From Spiroplasma eriocheiris (GTDB lineage Bacteria > Bacillota_I > Bacilli_A > Mycoplasmatales > Mycoplasmataceae): 64,000 bases of DNA. The notes under the pieces are model-generated. The model was given only the letters and a program-made list of their open reading frames with translations, was not told the DNA's origin and ran no database searches. Position 1 is the first letter of the stretch. Every line of letters begins with the position of its first letter. Positions 33,591-45,551 of the stretch are shown in pieces. The stretch lies in contig NZ_CP011856.1 in the NCBI RefSeq assembly GCF_001029265.1, forward strand, positions 806,001 through 870,000. The letters run 5' to 3'. Both the position numbers and the translations under genes were made by a program.

Positions 33591-33622
33591 AGAAAAACCA
33601 CAAAGCTTAACAAGGTGGTTTT
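33591..33622 (-). terminator. Terminator after the four-helix membrane gene
   Basis: AAAACCAC and GTGGTTTT form an 8-bp stem on the minus strand with a 13-base loop and a T5 tail, 7 bases past the stop at 33629. Confidence 0.7.
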
Positions 33623-33628
33623 GATTGT

Positions 33629-34927
33629 TTAATTATTGTGCTCGTCATTGTTATTGCGGGGCGGATAGTTATTAGCCGGTGGGTTTTGGTTATTAAACTC
33701 ATTATGTTGCGGTTTTTTAACTGTAATATCTTCACGATATTTTTTCCCTGCTTTTCAGATTTTATCAATATCGCCTAAAAATACTTTGCCATCATAAGAA
33801 TGATCAACCTTGGCATTTGGATTCGGACGAGCGCCCACAGTTCCTTTAGTATAAGGACCCCCAACTTTTTGTTCAAGTGTTCTGGTATCAATCTGGGCAC
33901 TTTGTTTTGATTTAGGAATAAATAACGAAGTTTTGGGTTGTGCTTTATTAACTTGGTTCGGAGTTTGGTAATGATATGATTCATGGTGTTTAATAACATC
34001 ACCTTTTTGCACTAACTCCGCACGGTTAGCAATGTCAACTCCTTTTGGTGATTCATCCAAAACTTCACCATCGCGTAAGGTACGCAAATATTGTCCCTCG
34101 GCACCCACACGAATTTCTTCTTTTGGTTCAGTCTTTCTAGTTGCACTAACTCAGCGACTATTATTAATACTATTTTCATTCGCAATTTTTTGGGCACTAG
34201 CCATCCGTTGTTTTAACTGCGCCATTTTTAATTTTAAATCATTATTAACGCTTGGGGTTTGATTAACCGGCGGAACCGCACGTGGTTTAATTTCATTTTC
34301 TTGAACAAATTGTTTTTGGGGAACTGTCCCACGGGCTCCAATTCGCCCCGCAGTTAGGTTAATAGCACGTTGACGGTTACGGTCAGCTTCTGATAGTTGC
34401 GAATTATTCATTGCGGCAAAACTATATTTTAAACCAATAATCGCCCCAATTGTTAATAAGAAGGGACCAATTAAAAATAAGATTTCTAATGGTTGAAATT
34501 TTAAACCATAACGATATTTTTGGTCAATTGTCGTTGGGGTTACCGTGGCTAAATAAATTGCCACAATTGTTAAGATTAATGACCCCAATCCCACAATAAA
34601 TGCTAAAAAGTGACCAAAAACTTTAAAACCATTATTTTGAGGAATTAACACTGGGATTAAGTATAATAAAGCAATTCCAAAAGTAATTGCAATTAACACC
34701 CCCCCAACCGCGGTTTGGTTGGCAAGCATTTTTGTGACTGCACTACTATTATCGCCCCCAATTGCGTGCACAACGTTAACAAGATCAGCAAAAATTATTG
34801 TTCCCGGAACTTTAACCCCTTCATCCGTAGCATCTTTGGCAACAATAATTAACACCCCAAAAATTATTGTTGATAAAAGTGCCCCAATAATAATTAAAAT
34901 TCTTGATGATATTTTTAAACTCTGCAT
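33629..34927 (-). CDS. Hypothetical four-helix membrane protein with long polar tail
   Basis: I do not recognise the family. The 432-residue protein has four hydrophobic helices (about 8-32, 73-97, 103-128 and 147-173), then a 260-residue cytosolic tail rich in Gln, Asn, Lys and Pro that ends in NNPPRNNNDEHNN-type sequence. A predicted short coiled coil is near 230-250. Two TGA Trp codons connect the frame. GGGTGAG precedes the ATG. It stands alone, flanked by terminators. The tail may be a scaffold for cytosolic partners; this is inference. Confidence 0.75.
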
Positions 34928-35085
34928 ATTTACTCACCCATATTTCTTTATATATTGTCTGACATATAACCATTACTATACTATTTTATTTTACATTATT
35001 TTTAGCAAAAAGGAATTAGTTTAAGAAAATTATTTACTTTTCGAAGTTAATTGGGATATCTTGATAAACAAATAATAAACTAAGA

Positions 35086-35113
35086 AAATAAAACCCCTAT
35101 TTACCTAGGGGTT
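35086..35113 (-). terminator. Terminator after the secreted protein gene
   Basis: AACCCCTA and TAGGGGTT form a GC-rich 8-bp stem on the minus strand, followed by TTTATTTT. About 35 bases past the stop at 35147. Confidence 0.85.
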
Positions 35114-35146
35114 AATAAATCTTAAATTAAAAATTAATAAATAATC

Positions 35147-36061
35147 TTAATTCAATGTTAAGTTTTCTAATAATAAGTGGAATGTTCCTGTTGCTTCAGT
35201 TGAAGTTATTGCTAAATAAAATAGTTTATCTTGCACAATTGTGTCATCACTATATTTATCTCCAGGTACATATGTTCCTTCCGAACCAGGAGTTGCAATT
35301 TCTAGCTGATCAATACTAATTTCACTAATACTCATTGATAATGTTTTATTAATATAATCAATTGCCGCTGTTTTATATGTGGAATCTAAATTAAACATAT
35401 CTTTTAACTGTCAAGCATAGTAATAAAATCCGTGGTTAGGTAATGCAATCGCTGATTGTGGTGTTGTATCTTGGTGATCAATACTTTCTGATTTTGTATA
35501 GTCAATTGTTAGATTATTACTAAATGGCGAAGTAATTTGGAAATTTGCATATTCTTGGTTTGGTTGGTAACCATTTAAACTGAATTCTTGACTAGCACCA
35601 TTAAAATAAACAGATGCTATTAAAGATCATGAATAATTACCATATCCCACATTGGTAACAATTCCATTAACTGCAACGACACTAAAATCTGAATAGTCAA
35701 CTGCTGCATGCAAAATTTTATTATAATTTTGAGCAAGTAATGCTAATGTACCAGCTAAAGCTGTTCCCTGAAATTGAGAAGTGGCTTCAGTAACTTCAAA
35801 TTTAGAAACATTGTTTTCTTTGATAAATGGAAGAAATTCATTTTTAATAAAATCTGCTAATGTAGCAGTAAAATCAGTTGTTGTTTGTTCACCTTCATTT
35901 GCAGGCAATTGCATTGCTGTTGTATCATAAGAATCTCTAAAATCTTGGATATCTGATACTTTTGTTTGGTTTTCACTAAAATTATCATAATTATGAATAA
36001 TTAAAGGTGTTGTAGCTGATGCAGTTGTTAAAACTGACAATATAGTTAATAATGTTTTCAT
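35147..36061 (-). CDS. Secreted surface protein lacking the lipobox cysteine
   Basis: A 304-residue exported protein. The leader MKTLLTILSVLTTASATT is closely like the leaders of the lipoproteins nearby (MKKLLTILSALTLISGTT), but no Cys follows it, so it should be released or cleaved by ordinary signal peptidase rather than lipidated. The mature part is polar, rich in Thr, Asn and Ser, with no recognisable domain. AGAAGGT precedes the ATG. It begins the accessory surface-protein region. Confidence 0.75.
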
Positions 36062-36254
36062 AATTCTACCTTCTCTTTCTTGTTTCCAACCCTCTAAAGT
36101 TCCTAAAATGCAATTAAATACTACATTCCCCCATATAACATAAATAAGTTCTTTAAAAAAGATAATTAACAAAAAAAATATAATATTATGTAAAAATTAT
36201 ACCTTATAATTTCAAATTTTTCATAAAAATTTCAAATTTTTTTAGTAAAAAATA

Positions 36255-36292
36255 AAAAAAACTTATTAATTAACTTAAAAATTAATGAGTTT
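36255..36292 (-). terminator. Terminator after the frameshifted basic gene
   Basis: AACTCATTAATT pairs with AATTAATAAGTT (one mismatch) on the minus strand, followed by T8. The stop codon of the downstream frame is inside the left arm. Confidence 0.7.
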
Positions 36293-36850
36293 TATTAATA
36301 TTTAGCAACTGATTGTGTTCTGGAAAAGTATGATTAAAATATGGATTTACTCATCGAGTAACAGTTCGTCCATCACGTTGATAAGTATTAACAGCATTTC
36401 TTAAATTTGTTACCTTATTTTTAATCTCATTATAAATATCGCGTTTAGCAAAAGAAACCGAACTTGTTTGCTTTTTTATAATAACTGGGGGTGTTACTTG
36501 AAGCCGTGTCTTAATAAAATGTTGATGTTGAATTCTAGTTTTTATCTTATTGAGTTTGGGTTTCTCAACAATTATTGAAGAATCACTGGTTATCTTTTTT
36601 TCCCGCTTGTTTTTGTTGCTAATTTATTAACTTTAATCCCGGTTTTCTTAGGAACTGTTGGACTATGTAAGTTATGATTAATAATTGATAAAACAAATTT
36701 TTTTTCCTTATTATTTAATTCTCGTTTTGATCTAACAATTCGTTCTATAATTGTATAATTTAGTCTTAATGCTAATAATTTTTTAACAACCTGCTTTAGT
36801 TTTTTATTTTCTATTGCATTAATTATTTGCTGATCACCAAAAGTTTTCAT
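36282..36850 (-). pseudogene. Basic hypothetical protein gene with a single frameshift
   Basis: From the ATG at 36850 a Lys-rich frame runs 86 residues to a TAA at 36590 just past an A7 run (T7 at 36595-36601 on the plus strand). One extra A would restore a second open frame of about 100 more residues (from KITSDSS to NKTH, stop at 36282) that ends directly at a terminator. The whole would be about 190 residues, basic, with no known domain. Options are a decayed gene, a homopolymer sequencing error, or slippage during transcription. AAAGGAC precedes the ATG. Confidence 0.6.
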
Positions 36851-37016
36851 CTTACTTGACTGTCCTTTCTTAGTTTAGTATTATCAAAAATTTTCTATTT
36901 TTATTATACATCTTTTGCTAAAAATTTAAGAAAAATATTAAAAATATATATTTTTCATTAATTTTATAAAAGGAAGGACTAAGGTTAAATAGTATAAAGT
37001 TAATTTTGCAAATAAA

Positions 37017-37047
37017 AAAGTTATTTTAATTAATTAAAATAACTTTG
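37017..37047. terminator. Palindromic terminator
   Basis: AAAGTTATTTTAATT and AATTAAAATAACTTT form a long perfect AT-rich hairpin, just past the stop of the lipoprotein pseudogene at 37062. Confidence 0.65.
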
Positions 37048-37061
37048 ATATATTAATTCTT

Positions 37062-38600
37062 TTATTGTTTTACTATGTAAAAGTTAGTTTCTTCATATTT
37101 ACTTCCAAATGGAATATAACTAAAATAAGGATCATAAATGCTTCTACCATACATAAATTTAACTTCTCAATTTACTTCATTATTTTGATCATCATTAAAT
37201 AATATGGTTGAATCATCTATGAGCTTAGATTTTGAGGCATTTTTAAAACTATTTTCTAATCAAAAATAATTTGCGTCAATTAAAGCATTTTCTCTAAAAT
37301 GGTTACTTAAAATATCTAAAATTTTACTTTTAGATGTAATATTACTTTTAATTTGGTTAAAAATATTACTATTTACAAAAAGTTTTATTCTATCGCCATT
37401 TTTTGTAGCATTATAAAATTTAAAAAACTCGTAAATTAAGGTTCCAAAATTATTAATTTTATTATTTAAAGCTTCTTTTGTTAAATAAATATTAATTTTT
37501 TCATTTGCAAAATTATTGCTAATTAAAGGGATTCCCCAAATTTTAAAATAGCATAAATTAAAACTAAAAGAATTTAATAAAATTTTATTATCTCATTCTT
37601 CTCTTAAATACTGTTTATTAAAATCATCGCCATTATCTTTTAACTTATTATTATTAAATAACCAGTTTAAATCTTGGTCACTAATATTATCCCTATAAAC
37701 TGAATAGTCATAATATAATTTTCATCCCTCCTGGGAAGGTACAGAATGTAATAATTCTTCATTATCATTAATTTGATAATTAATTTCATCTTTATTTATA
37801 TTGTTATTTAAAAAATTTAAAAACTCATATTTTATATACTTACTAGTTTCTCTTACAGCAATATTATTAAATAAAAAATTATTGTTTTCATATAATTTTT
37901 TATATAACGAATTATTTTGTGGATCATCTATTATAATTTCATTATTTTTTTCACCATTAAATTTTTTTATTTCTCCTAAAATTTTTGAGGCATACTTATT
38001 TACTAGACCCTGAATATATTCCTTATGATTAGTAAAAATAAATTCACCAATTAAATTTATTTTGGTTTTGTGTTCTTTATAATTTAATTCTATTTCAAAT
38101 TTATAACTTAAATTAATTGTTTTAATACTTGATATATCAAATTGGGTAGTCTTATTAAGATTGTAAACTTCTGGATTAATATAACTTCCGATAATTTCAA
38201 TCGAATTTTTGATAATTTCAATAGGTGGTTTAATATTGCTAATATAAAAATTAGAATATTCATTCATAAGTTCTCTATTTTGAGATTTTTGTCAATTATT
38301 AATAATATAATCCATAATATTTTTTTCAGTACCATTTTCTATTTTAATATTATCATTCGCTTCTGTAATTTGTGAAAATAATTGGCTATTTTCTAGCTTA
38401 ATAATACCTTCGCTATTTACTTTTTCATAAAATTAATTTTGTACTTTATTTTTTATATCATTTAAAGTTTCCATATCTTTTATTTTTTCTGATTATTTTT
38501 TATTAGTGTTTTCTTTCTTAAGAGTTGTACAAGCGTTTATATTACTCACTATCGATGTTGTTAAAGTAAATATTCCTAATAAACTCATTAATTTTTTCAC
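37062..38600 (-). pseudogene. Lipoprotein pseudogene with two in-frame TAA stops
   Basis: A GTG at 38600 (GGGAGG upstream) begins a lipoprotein leader with lipobox SNINAC. One frame runs 513 codons to 37062 but is broken by TAA at 38493-38495 and 38433-38435, early in the mature part. After the second stop 456 codons are open. The protein is related to the intact lipoprotein at 38943-40499: EYSNFYISN matches DYSNVYVSS, and WEVKFMYGRSI matches WNFDLMYGGKSI. It looks like a decayed paralogue; internal restart without a signal peptide is unlikely to be useful. Confidence 0.75.
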
Positions 38601-38942
38601 TTTTTCTTTAACCTCCCATTATCAATTATTAAAATAATTGATAATAAAATTATATAAATTTAAAATTATATAATTAATTCCTTACATAAAAAAATTTCTA
38701 AAAATACAAAAAAATTGATAAATTTAGAAAAATTTAATTTTTGAATTCAATATATATAAATTAAAATAAAGACTACTAATTTTAATTAAGGTTTATTACT
38801 CAAAAAATTGTTTTAATTATTACTAAAAATTATTAATAAAAAACTCTTTTTTATATAACAAAAAGAGTTTTAAAATAGAAAAGTTTTCTTTTTAAAGTAA
38901 TTTTTATTTGATAAATTTAAACAATTTACTTTTTAAATGTTA
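38601..38942. other. Gene-free stretch between two lipoprotein genes
   Basis: Very AT-rich. It contains the GGGAGG ribosome site of the pseudogene on its left and the terminator of the intact lipoprotein at 38838-38872. Nothing else is evident. Confidence 0.5.
38838..38872 (-). terminator. Terminator after the lipoprotein gene
   Basis: AAAACTCTTTTT and AAAAAGAGTTTT form a stem on the minus strand followed by TTTTTTATT. It lies about 70 bases past the stop at 38943. Confidence 0.75.
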
Positions 38943-40499
38943 TTATACTAAATCATCTTTAATTAGTAAATAAAAATATCAAGACGTTACCGGTGTATAA
39001 CAAATTGAATTATTGATGCTTTTACCACCATACATTAAATCAAAATTTCATGTTATTCTTTTTGGAAGTTTAATAGTATGTTCATCAACTATTGTTCAAG
39101 TATGATTTTGCTTAGTTTCATCTCCTAAAGTAAACATATCAATATCCTCTAATTTAGCGATATCTTCTTGATTAATAAAATCATTGGTAAGATCTATCAA
39201 TGCATCATCATATTTTTTATTTCTAATTTGGTCAAACAAATTTTTTGGTACATGAAGTACTCAATGATCACTTTCTGACTCAATATGATAATTTTTCATA
39301 AATGAAGTAACAATTTTAGCAAAATTAAATAGCTTTTTATCTAATCCATCTTTTGAAATACCAACTGTAACTGTTAGGGGTTTTCCTTCATTTGAAACAA
39401 TTCCCGATAATGGTAAACCGGCTATACTAATTTTTGCTAAATTAACATTAAAACTAGCCAATTGTAATTCATCACTAATAATTTCAAACACTTTTAAGAT
39501 TTGTTTATAAAATGGTAAAAAGTTTTCTGGGGTAATTTGATCTGGTTGAAATCCCTTTCCTGCCCAGTGATCAGAAGAATATTTAGAATCGGCAACTCCA
39601 ATTCCATTTGTTGTTTGGTCAATGGCAGAAGATAACAACGTTAAAATTGATTTATCATCATTTCATGTTACTTGTTGCATTATATCAGTTAGTTCTGGAT
39701 CACTATTTAAAAAACTAATCAACTCAGATTGAACAATATTGTCTAGATTAATATGTGAAGTTGTATAATTAATATCAAAATTATCATATAATTTTTGGTA
39801 GGCAAGCTTTTTATCAATTATAATATCTTCGTCACTAAAATAATTAATAATATCACCTGATAATTTAGCCATTGATTCAGTTTGAAATTGATTAATCTTT
39901 TGCGGATCATTAGAAATAATAAAATTAAAGGTAAAATTATTAGATGAAGAGATTTTCTTATATTCTATATTATAATGAATATTAAATTGATAAGAAACAG
40001 CTTTTAGGCCAGTAATATCCACACTTGGATTTAAAGAACTTAATTGGCTTAAATCAATGTATCCTAAAGAGCTACTATCTTGGTCATGGTTTCAATTTAC
40101 TGGATAACTGCTTACATATACATTGGAATAATCTTGCGCGATTTGAATGTTAACTTGATTTAAATAGTTTTGAAATAATGTAGTAATATCTTTAATTTCT
40201 TCTTTAACATCACTATCATTTGGATTTAAAGTTACATTTTGATTACTTTCATTTACTTTGCCAAAAAAGTTATCAAAAATCGTTCCATAATCAGTTGAAT
40301 TAATAACTTGATTAGAATTTAAAAAATCTAAAAACTTGGTGTTAAGTTCATTTGCAATATCATTTAAAACTTTTGCATCTTGAGCTGTGGAATCCGAAGG
40401 AATGTCGCTACTTTCATGATTTCCACCACATGAAATGATACTTGTGGTAGTTCCCGATATCAAAGTTAATGCACTTAAAATTGTCAGTAATTTTTTCAT
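38943..40499 (-). CDS. Lipoprotein of the export operon
   Basis: A 518-residue lipoprotein: leader MKKLLTILSALTLISGTTTS, lipobox SIISC with the lipidated Cys at about residue 24, then a Ser/Asp-rich spacer and a large outside domain. No family is recognised beyond its paralogue, the pseudogene just downstream. Several Trp are TGA. It begins 28 bases after the ABC ATPase gene with an AAAAGGAG site, so it is probably in the same transcript as the ATPase, permease and single-pass protein. It may be a substrate-binding or exported partner; this is inference. Confidence 0.82.
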
Positions 40500-40526
40500 A
40501 TTTTTGTTTCTCCTTTTAATTATAAT

Positions 40527-41486
40527 TTATTTTTTATTACTTGCTATTCTATGATTTAAAAAGTTAAAACTAAAATCAGCTGGGGAAATTTTATTAACAA
40601 TAATTTTTTGTTGAATAGCAAAATTAGTGACATAATATAATGCTAATGGCGAAGGAATAATAAAGAATAACCGATTTGCATTTTTATCATATCAATTGGG
40701 CACCTGCCGTGTGGTTAAATATTGAGAAAGTAAATTGGGTTTATTACATTCAATAAAATATGTATTTTTAATATTAAATTGCTTTAGACTTCCGGTGTAA
40801 TATTGAGTGCCATTCATCATCATTGTAAACTCATCAATATAATCTTTAATTTCATTTAGTAAGTGTGATGAGAAAAAAACTGTTTTTCCTTTTAAAGTTA
40901 AAGACTTTAAATATTTAATTATTTTTTCTCGGTTTTCAACATCTAACCCGGCTTCTGGTTCATCTAAGATTAAAATATCAGGATCATGGATAATTCCTTG
41001 AATAATCATCACCCGTTTTTTCATACCCGAAGAAAAAGAATTGACATCTCTATGGCGAGAATCTCAAATTTTTAGTGACTTCATTAAATATTCTAAACGA
41101 TAGTATAAATACTTACCATTAACCCCGTTAGCTTTCCCAAAGTTTTTTAAAAAACTCCAGGCACTAATATTTTCCGGAAAAGTAATATATTCAGGAACAT
41201 ATCCAATCTTTTCTTTAGCAGCAATGCTGCCAGCTTTTTTGCCTTCAATAGTAATTGATCCCTTATAACCTTTTAACCCCCCAATAAGGGATTTAATTAG
41301 CACTGTTTTTCCACTTCCCGAAGCACCCAAAATAGTATGCAATTTGCCTTGAGTTACAATAAAATTAAAAGGTCCAATCTTATTCTTTCGAAATTTTCGA
41401 ACAAAATTTTTTACTATAATTATTGGTTGTCCTCTCGGCACAATACTATTAACCGTAGGTAGTTTTAAACTATTTTGTTTCTCCAT
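40527..41486 (-). CDS. ABC transporter ATP-binding protein of the accessory operon
   Basis: A 319-residue ATPase: Walker A GASGSGKT near residue 54, signature FSSGMKKR near 150, Walker B ILILDEPE near 170, and the switch region VFFSSHLL. The signature has Ser-Gly-Met in place of the usual SGGQ, as in ABC-2 export ATPases. A C-terminal extension of about 90 residues follows. AGGGGGTGA precedes the ATG at 41486. It lies 31 bases after the permease gene. Confidence 0.92.
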
Positions 41487-41516
41487 AATTCACCCCCTCT
41501 CTGCATATAAACCACA

Positions 41517-43307
41517 TTATACTATATTTTTTCGCTGTAAAATTATTGTTGATATAATAATTAAAACTGCAGCTAAAATTAAGTAAACATTTCGGATTAA
41601 ATTAATATTCAAATAAAACTGATAATTAAGATTAATTTTGTTATTGCTATTTATTGCCAAAGGAAAATCTTGATAACTCATTAGTAAGTTTTTTTGGCTG
41701 TCAAAATCAATATGACTATTTTCTAACGGAGCAAAACCGACTGGTAAATAAGAAAGTGAACTTGTTCAAATTTGATTTCAATGTTCAATAACATTTAATT
41801 TTGAGATTAAACTATAATTTTGCGATAAGGCAAGGTATTTTTTTAATCCAGTAGTTTCTTTTAAGGGTTGAGTTTGAATAATTTTATAGTCATAAACTTT
41901 TTGAATAATATCTTTTTCAAATTCTTGCATCACAAATAAAACTGGGTTTTCAAAAAAATTTTCTAACTCTTGTTTAAAAGTTGAATCCCCAATATTATAG
42001 TAAATAGCAGCACTACCATTATCTTGTTCATATAAATTTTGAAATATATCGACTGGGTCTATATTTTTATCATTCACCGTAGGTACAGAGTCACCATCCG
42101 CATAAACATCAAAATATGTATGATCAGAATCAAATGTCAGCAAAGAATTAAAGTAAAATAGTCTTAAATTATAGTATGTATTCCAATCAAAGTTTTGAGC
42201 ATAATAATCAACTAATTGTTTTATTTCATATTGATAAGGGTTATTTTTATCTAATTCATCAATTGTTTTAAAAGCATAATTGTTTGTTATAGTAACTGTA
42301 ATATTGGTTTCTTTACCATTAGCAACATTTTCCGTAATAATACTACTAATTGATTTACCATTGTACGTTCCTTTTCATGAAGAAACATCAGTTCCTGTCA
42401 AGTTTTCAAGTTTTTGAACTTTTGTTAAATTAAAAACTTTATTGTATAAATTATCTAATCGATTAACTTTTGAACTATTATTATCATTATTAGCTAAAAT
42501 TAAATTAATTGTTGGTAAATATTTTTGCATATAAAAATCATAAATTGCTTTCGACATTTTTGGATATTGAATATCTTCGTGCTCTACTTTTTGATTAAAA
42601 AGAAGAGCATTTTTAATATTTTCTACGGTGTATTCTTGGGTTACATTTTCAAAATTTAAACTAATATTATTACCAATATTCATAATTAAGGAATAAGGCA
42701 TTCCTCCAATTAAAAATAAACTACAAAAAATTACCACAATTAATAGAACTGCCTGAGAACTTAAAAATGTGGAAATAAAAATAATTCCACTTGATGCAAA
42801 GTAACTTAGCATTAAAGAATAAACTAATAATTTTAAAATTAAAGAATTATATAATTGGAAATAAACTTCATTTTTAGTAATTGCTTGGCTTAAAAAACCA
42901 ACTAAAAATGCAGTTAACATGTTAATTCCTAAAAAAATAAAAATCATTAGTCAAATTGATATATATTTAAGTATAAAAATAGTAAAGCGAGAATAAGGTT
43001 TTGATAAAATTAATAAATAGGTCCCGTTTGAGAATTCTTGACTAAATATTTTTGCTACAATTAATAAAATCAAGAGTAGCAAAAATATATTATTAAATAT
43101 TAAAACGCCATACTGAAAATTAACCATAAAGCTCTCAACATTAGCCGATGATAAAAATAACATTAAACCTATCCCAATAAATAATGCTATTGATAATCCT
43201 AATAATACTCAAATAATAATTGAAGTATGAACTCTAATAAGAGCAAATTTAATAATCGACCAATGTGATGCTTTCCGTTTAATTTTTTTAGTTTGACCCA
43301 AAAACAC
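41517..43307 (-). CDS. ABC permease with a large extracellular domain
   Basis: A 596-residue membrane protein: about six hydrophobic helices in the first 250 residues, then a polar outside domain of about 300 residues, and a final helix (LIRNVYLILAAVLIIIS) near the C-terminus. The layout resembles ABC-2 subunits with an inserted ectodomain. The start is uncertain: an ATG at 43326 has a good AAGGAG site but meets a stop after 12 codons, while the long frame offers only a GTG at 43307. A single-base shift near the T5-G3 run would join the two. It is upstream of the ATPase gene. Confidence 0.75.
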
Positions 43308-43343
43308 TTTTTCTCTTGAATCCCATGATTTTAAAGTCTCCTT

Positions 43344-44527
43344 TTATTTAATAACAAAACTAACAACTAGCTTTACCACACCAAGGTAATCATCAGTTTG
43401 CTCTGCATTAATATTTACCCCCACAATATGAGCACTCCCATCATCAGGAATTGTTTGATTAATTTTAATAATTATTTTTGGATCTTGTAAAGCGATGAAT
43501 AATGTTTCAGCAATGCTATGGTAAACAACTTCTGAATTTAATAAACCTTCCCGAATACTTTGAGGGGTTGTGTTTTTAATTTCCACATTTCCTAAACTAC
43601 TAATATCTTGATTAAATACACTAATATCTATTTGTTTAACCCGCAAATTCATATTGATAGTTGCTATTCCAGCAAAATTTAAGGTATTGTTTGCATTTAT
43701 TTCAATAGGAACATCATGATATTTACCATCATAAGATAATATTGATGTTGTTGTTAAAAATGAGTTAGGATCATTAACCACAAGTTTTAAATTAATATCT
43801 AACGTTGGAATTGACAAAACTGCATTTTTTAGTTCAGTGCTTGTGGTATCTTTAATAACTGACTGATATGTAGAATAATCATGACTATATTGATTAATAT
43901 TAATAATATTTTTATGCTTTTGATTAGAATTTTGTCCAACTTGTCAAAAAGTAATTATAATTCCAATTGATAATAGTATTAAAACACCAAAAAATGTTCA
44001 AAAATAATACCAAAAGTTCTTAATTTTTTTATTTAAGTAATTATTATATTGCAAGAAAAATCTTTGCAATAGTTGGTTATTTTCATTTTGTGTAAGAAGT
44101 TTATTATTATTATTATTATTTATTGTAGCTGGTAAAATTTCTGGAGTACTATTTTCTTTTGATTTAATCTCTACGATAGGAGAACTTGTTTGATTATTTG
44201 CAAAATTATTTTTTTTGATTTTCTAAAACTTGAAAATTATTTGTTCCATTATTAATAATATTTTCTAAAACAATATCTTTATATTCGCCATCGTTATTAA
44301 ATAAAGAACTTTTTACAAATAAACCATAATGGCGGGTCCCACAACGCAAATATAAGACTATTTTAATATCATATTCTTCTTTTAACTCAACTAAACTTTT
44401 ATCCTTAATTTCTAAAAAAATCAAATTTTTAAAAAAATTTGGTCTTGTTATTTTTATAATTCTCAATTTATTTTTTAATTCTTGTGTACATGTTTGGACA
44501 CAAAAAATCATGGCTCATATTTTTCAT
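43344..44527 (-). pseudogene. Single-pass surface protein gene with two A-run frameshifts
   Basis: The reading is in three pieces. The ATG at 44527 (GAGGAAG upstream) gives 19 codons to a TAA at 44468; a second frame from there runs to a TAA at 44206; a third runs to 43344. Removing one A from the A6 run (44471-44476) and one from the A8 run (44209-44216) would join them into about 394 residues: a Cys-containing cytosolic part, an Asn-rich linker, one transmembrane helix (FWYYFWTFFGVLILLSI) and an outside domain of about 190 residues. It is first in the export operon, next to the IS element. Confidence 0.6.
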
Positions 44528-44622
44528 AGTTTTATTCTTCCTCTCGAATGACCAATTTTAATTCAAAGTCATTGTACCAAAAAATACCAAAAAAAACAAG
44601 CACACCCTAAATAATAGTTTTA

Positions 44623-44626
44623 TCGC
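44623..44626 (+). repeat. Target-site duplication, left copy
   Basis: TCGC directly before the left inverted repeat; the same four bases follow the right repeat at 45949-45952. Confidence 0.75.
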
Positions 44627-44651
44627 ATTACTGCGCCCTAATTTGTCACAA

Positions 44652-45492
44652 TTATTTTATCAAAATTTTCATTGGAGCAGTGTCTCATTTTGAATGAATT
44701 CTTTCAAAATTATAAAATTCTTCGTACAATTTGATATCCTTTATTGCACCTGCAATTATCTGATATGTTTCATATAGCAATCATTCTACTGCTAAATGAT
44801 AAAAAGCATTTTCAGATAATGCATTATGCCCTAATTTGTAAGGTTTCTTTTTTACTTAATCTAAAATTATTGTCTTGTGCATATTTAATTAAATCTTGAT
44901 GGTAATATTGCAATCCATTATCACTATGAATAATTAAATTATTTAAATCAATATTATTGGATTTTAATAACTCGATAGCTCTTTGTAGACTTGGTTTTGC
45001 TAATTCAAAATAACTCATATTTTTACTATAAGCGAATCCTATAATTGCATGTGATTTTAAATCTTTCACTCAGTTAAAATACAAGTATCCTTCTAACGTT
45101 TTAACATATTTTATATCCATTGATATTACTGGTGTACTGATCATTTTGAATTTTTCTTTAATTAAATCCATATCTTCAGTTCAATTAATAGTTGAACGCT
45201 TTTCGTTTTTATATGGCAAACCAGTTCTGTTTTTTCCATGCAAATTATGATCTTTCATAATTTTACGCATTTGTTTTTCTGTTAAATTGTGCCCATAATA
45301 TCCTTCACCTTTATTTTTACTATATGAAACAAAAGCACTTTTTAATCTTCGATATCCATATATTCTACCTTTTCTGGAATTATGAAAAATAATTAGTCTT
45401 GAACAAAAATTAGATTTAAAACCATGACATTCTGCTTTATCTGTCCTAATATCAGTTTTAATAATTCTTCTTAAAGTTCTACTTGAAATCAT
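44652..45492 (-). pseudogene. IS3-family transposase OrfB, frameshifted
   Basis: DDE integrase-core transposase. The first Asp is in SMDIKYV and the second in IHSDNG. The third acid is in LSENAFYH. The frame breaks at an A6 run (plus-strand T6 at 44848-44853). Removing one A restores both the frame and the canonical D-x35-E spacing, so the shift is real relative to the ancestor. The frame extends upstream of the ATG at 45492 in the -1 phase to overlap the end of orfA, as expected for programmed frameshifting in IS3 elements. C-terminal segment WDTAPMKIL. Confidence 0.82.
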
Positions 45493-45551
45493 AAATACTT
45501 TAGCTGCATTATCAATGTGAAAAGTTCTTAAATAAAATAAATAATAATTTT

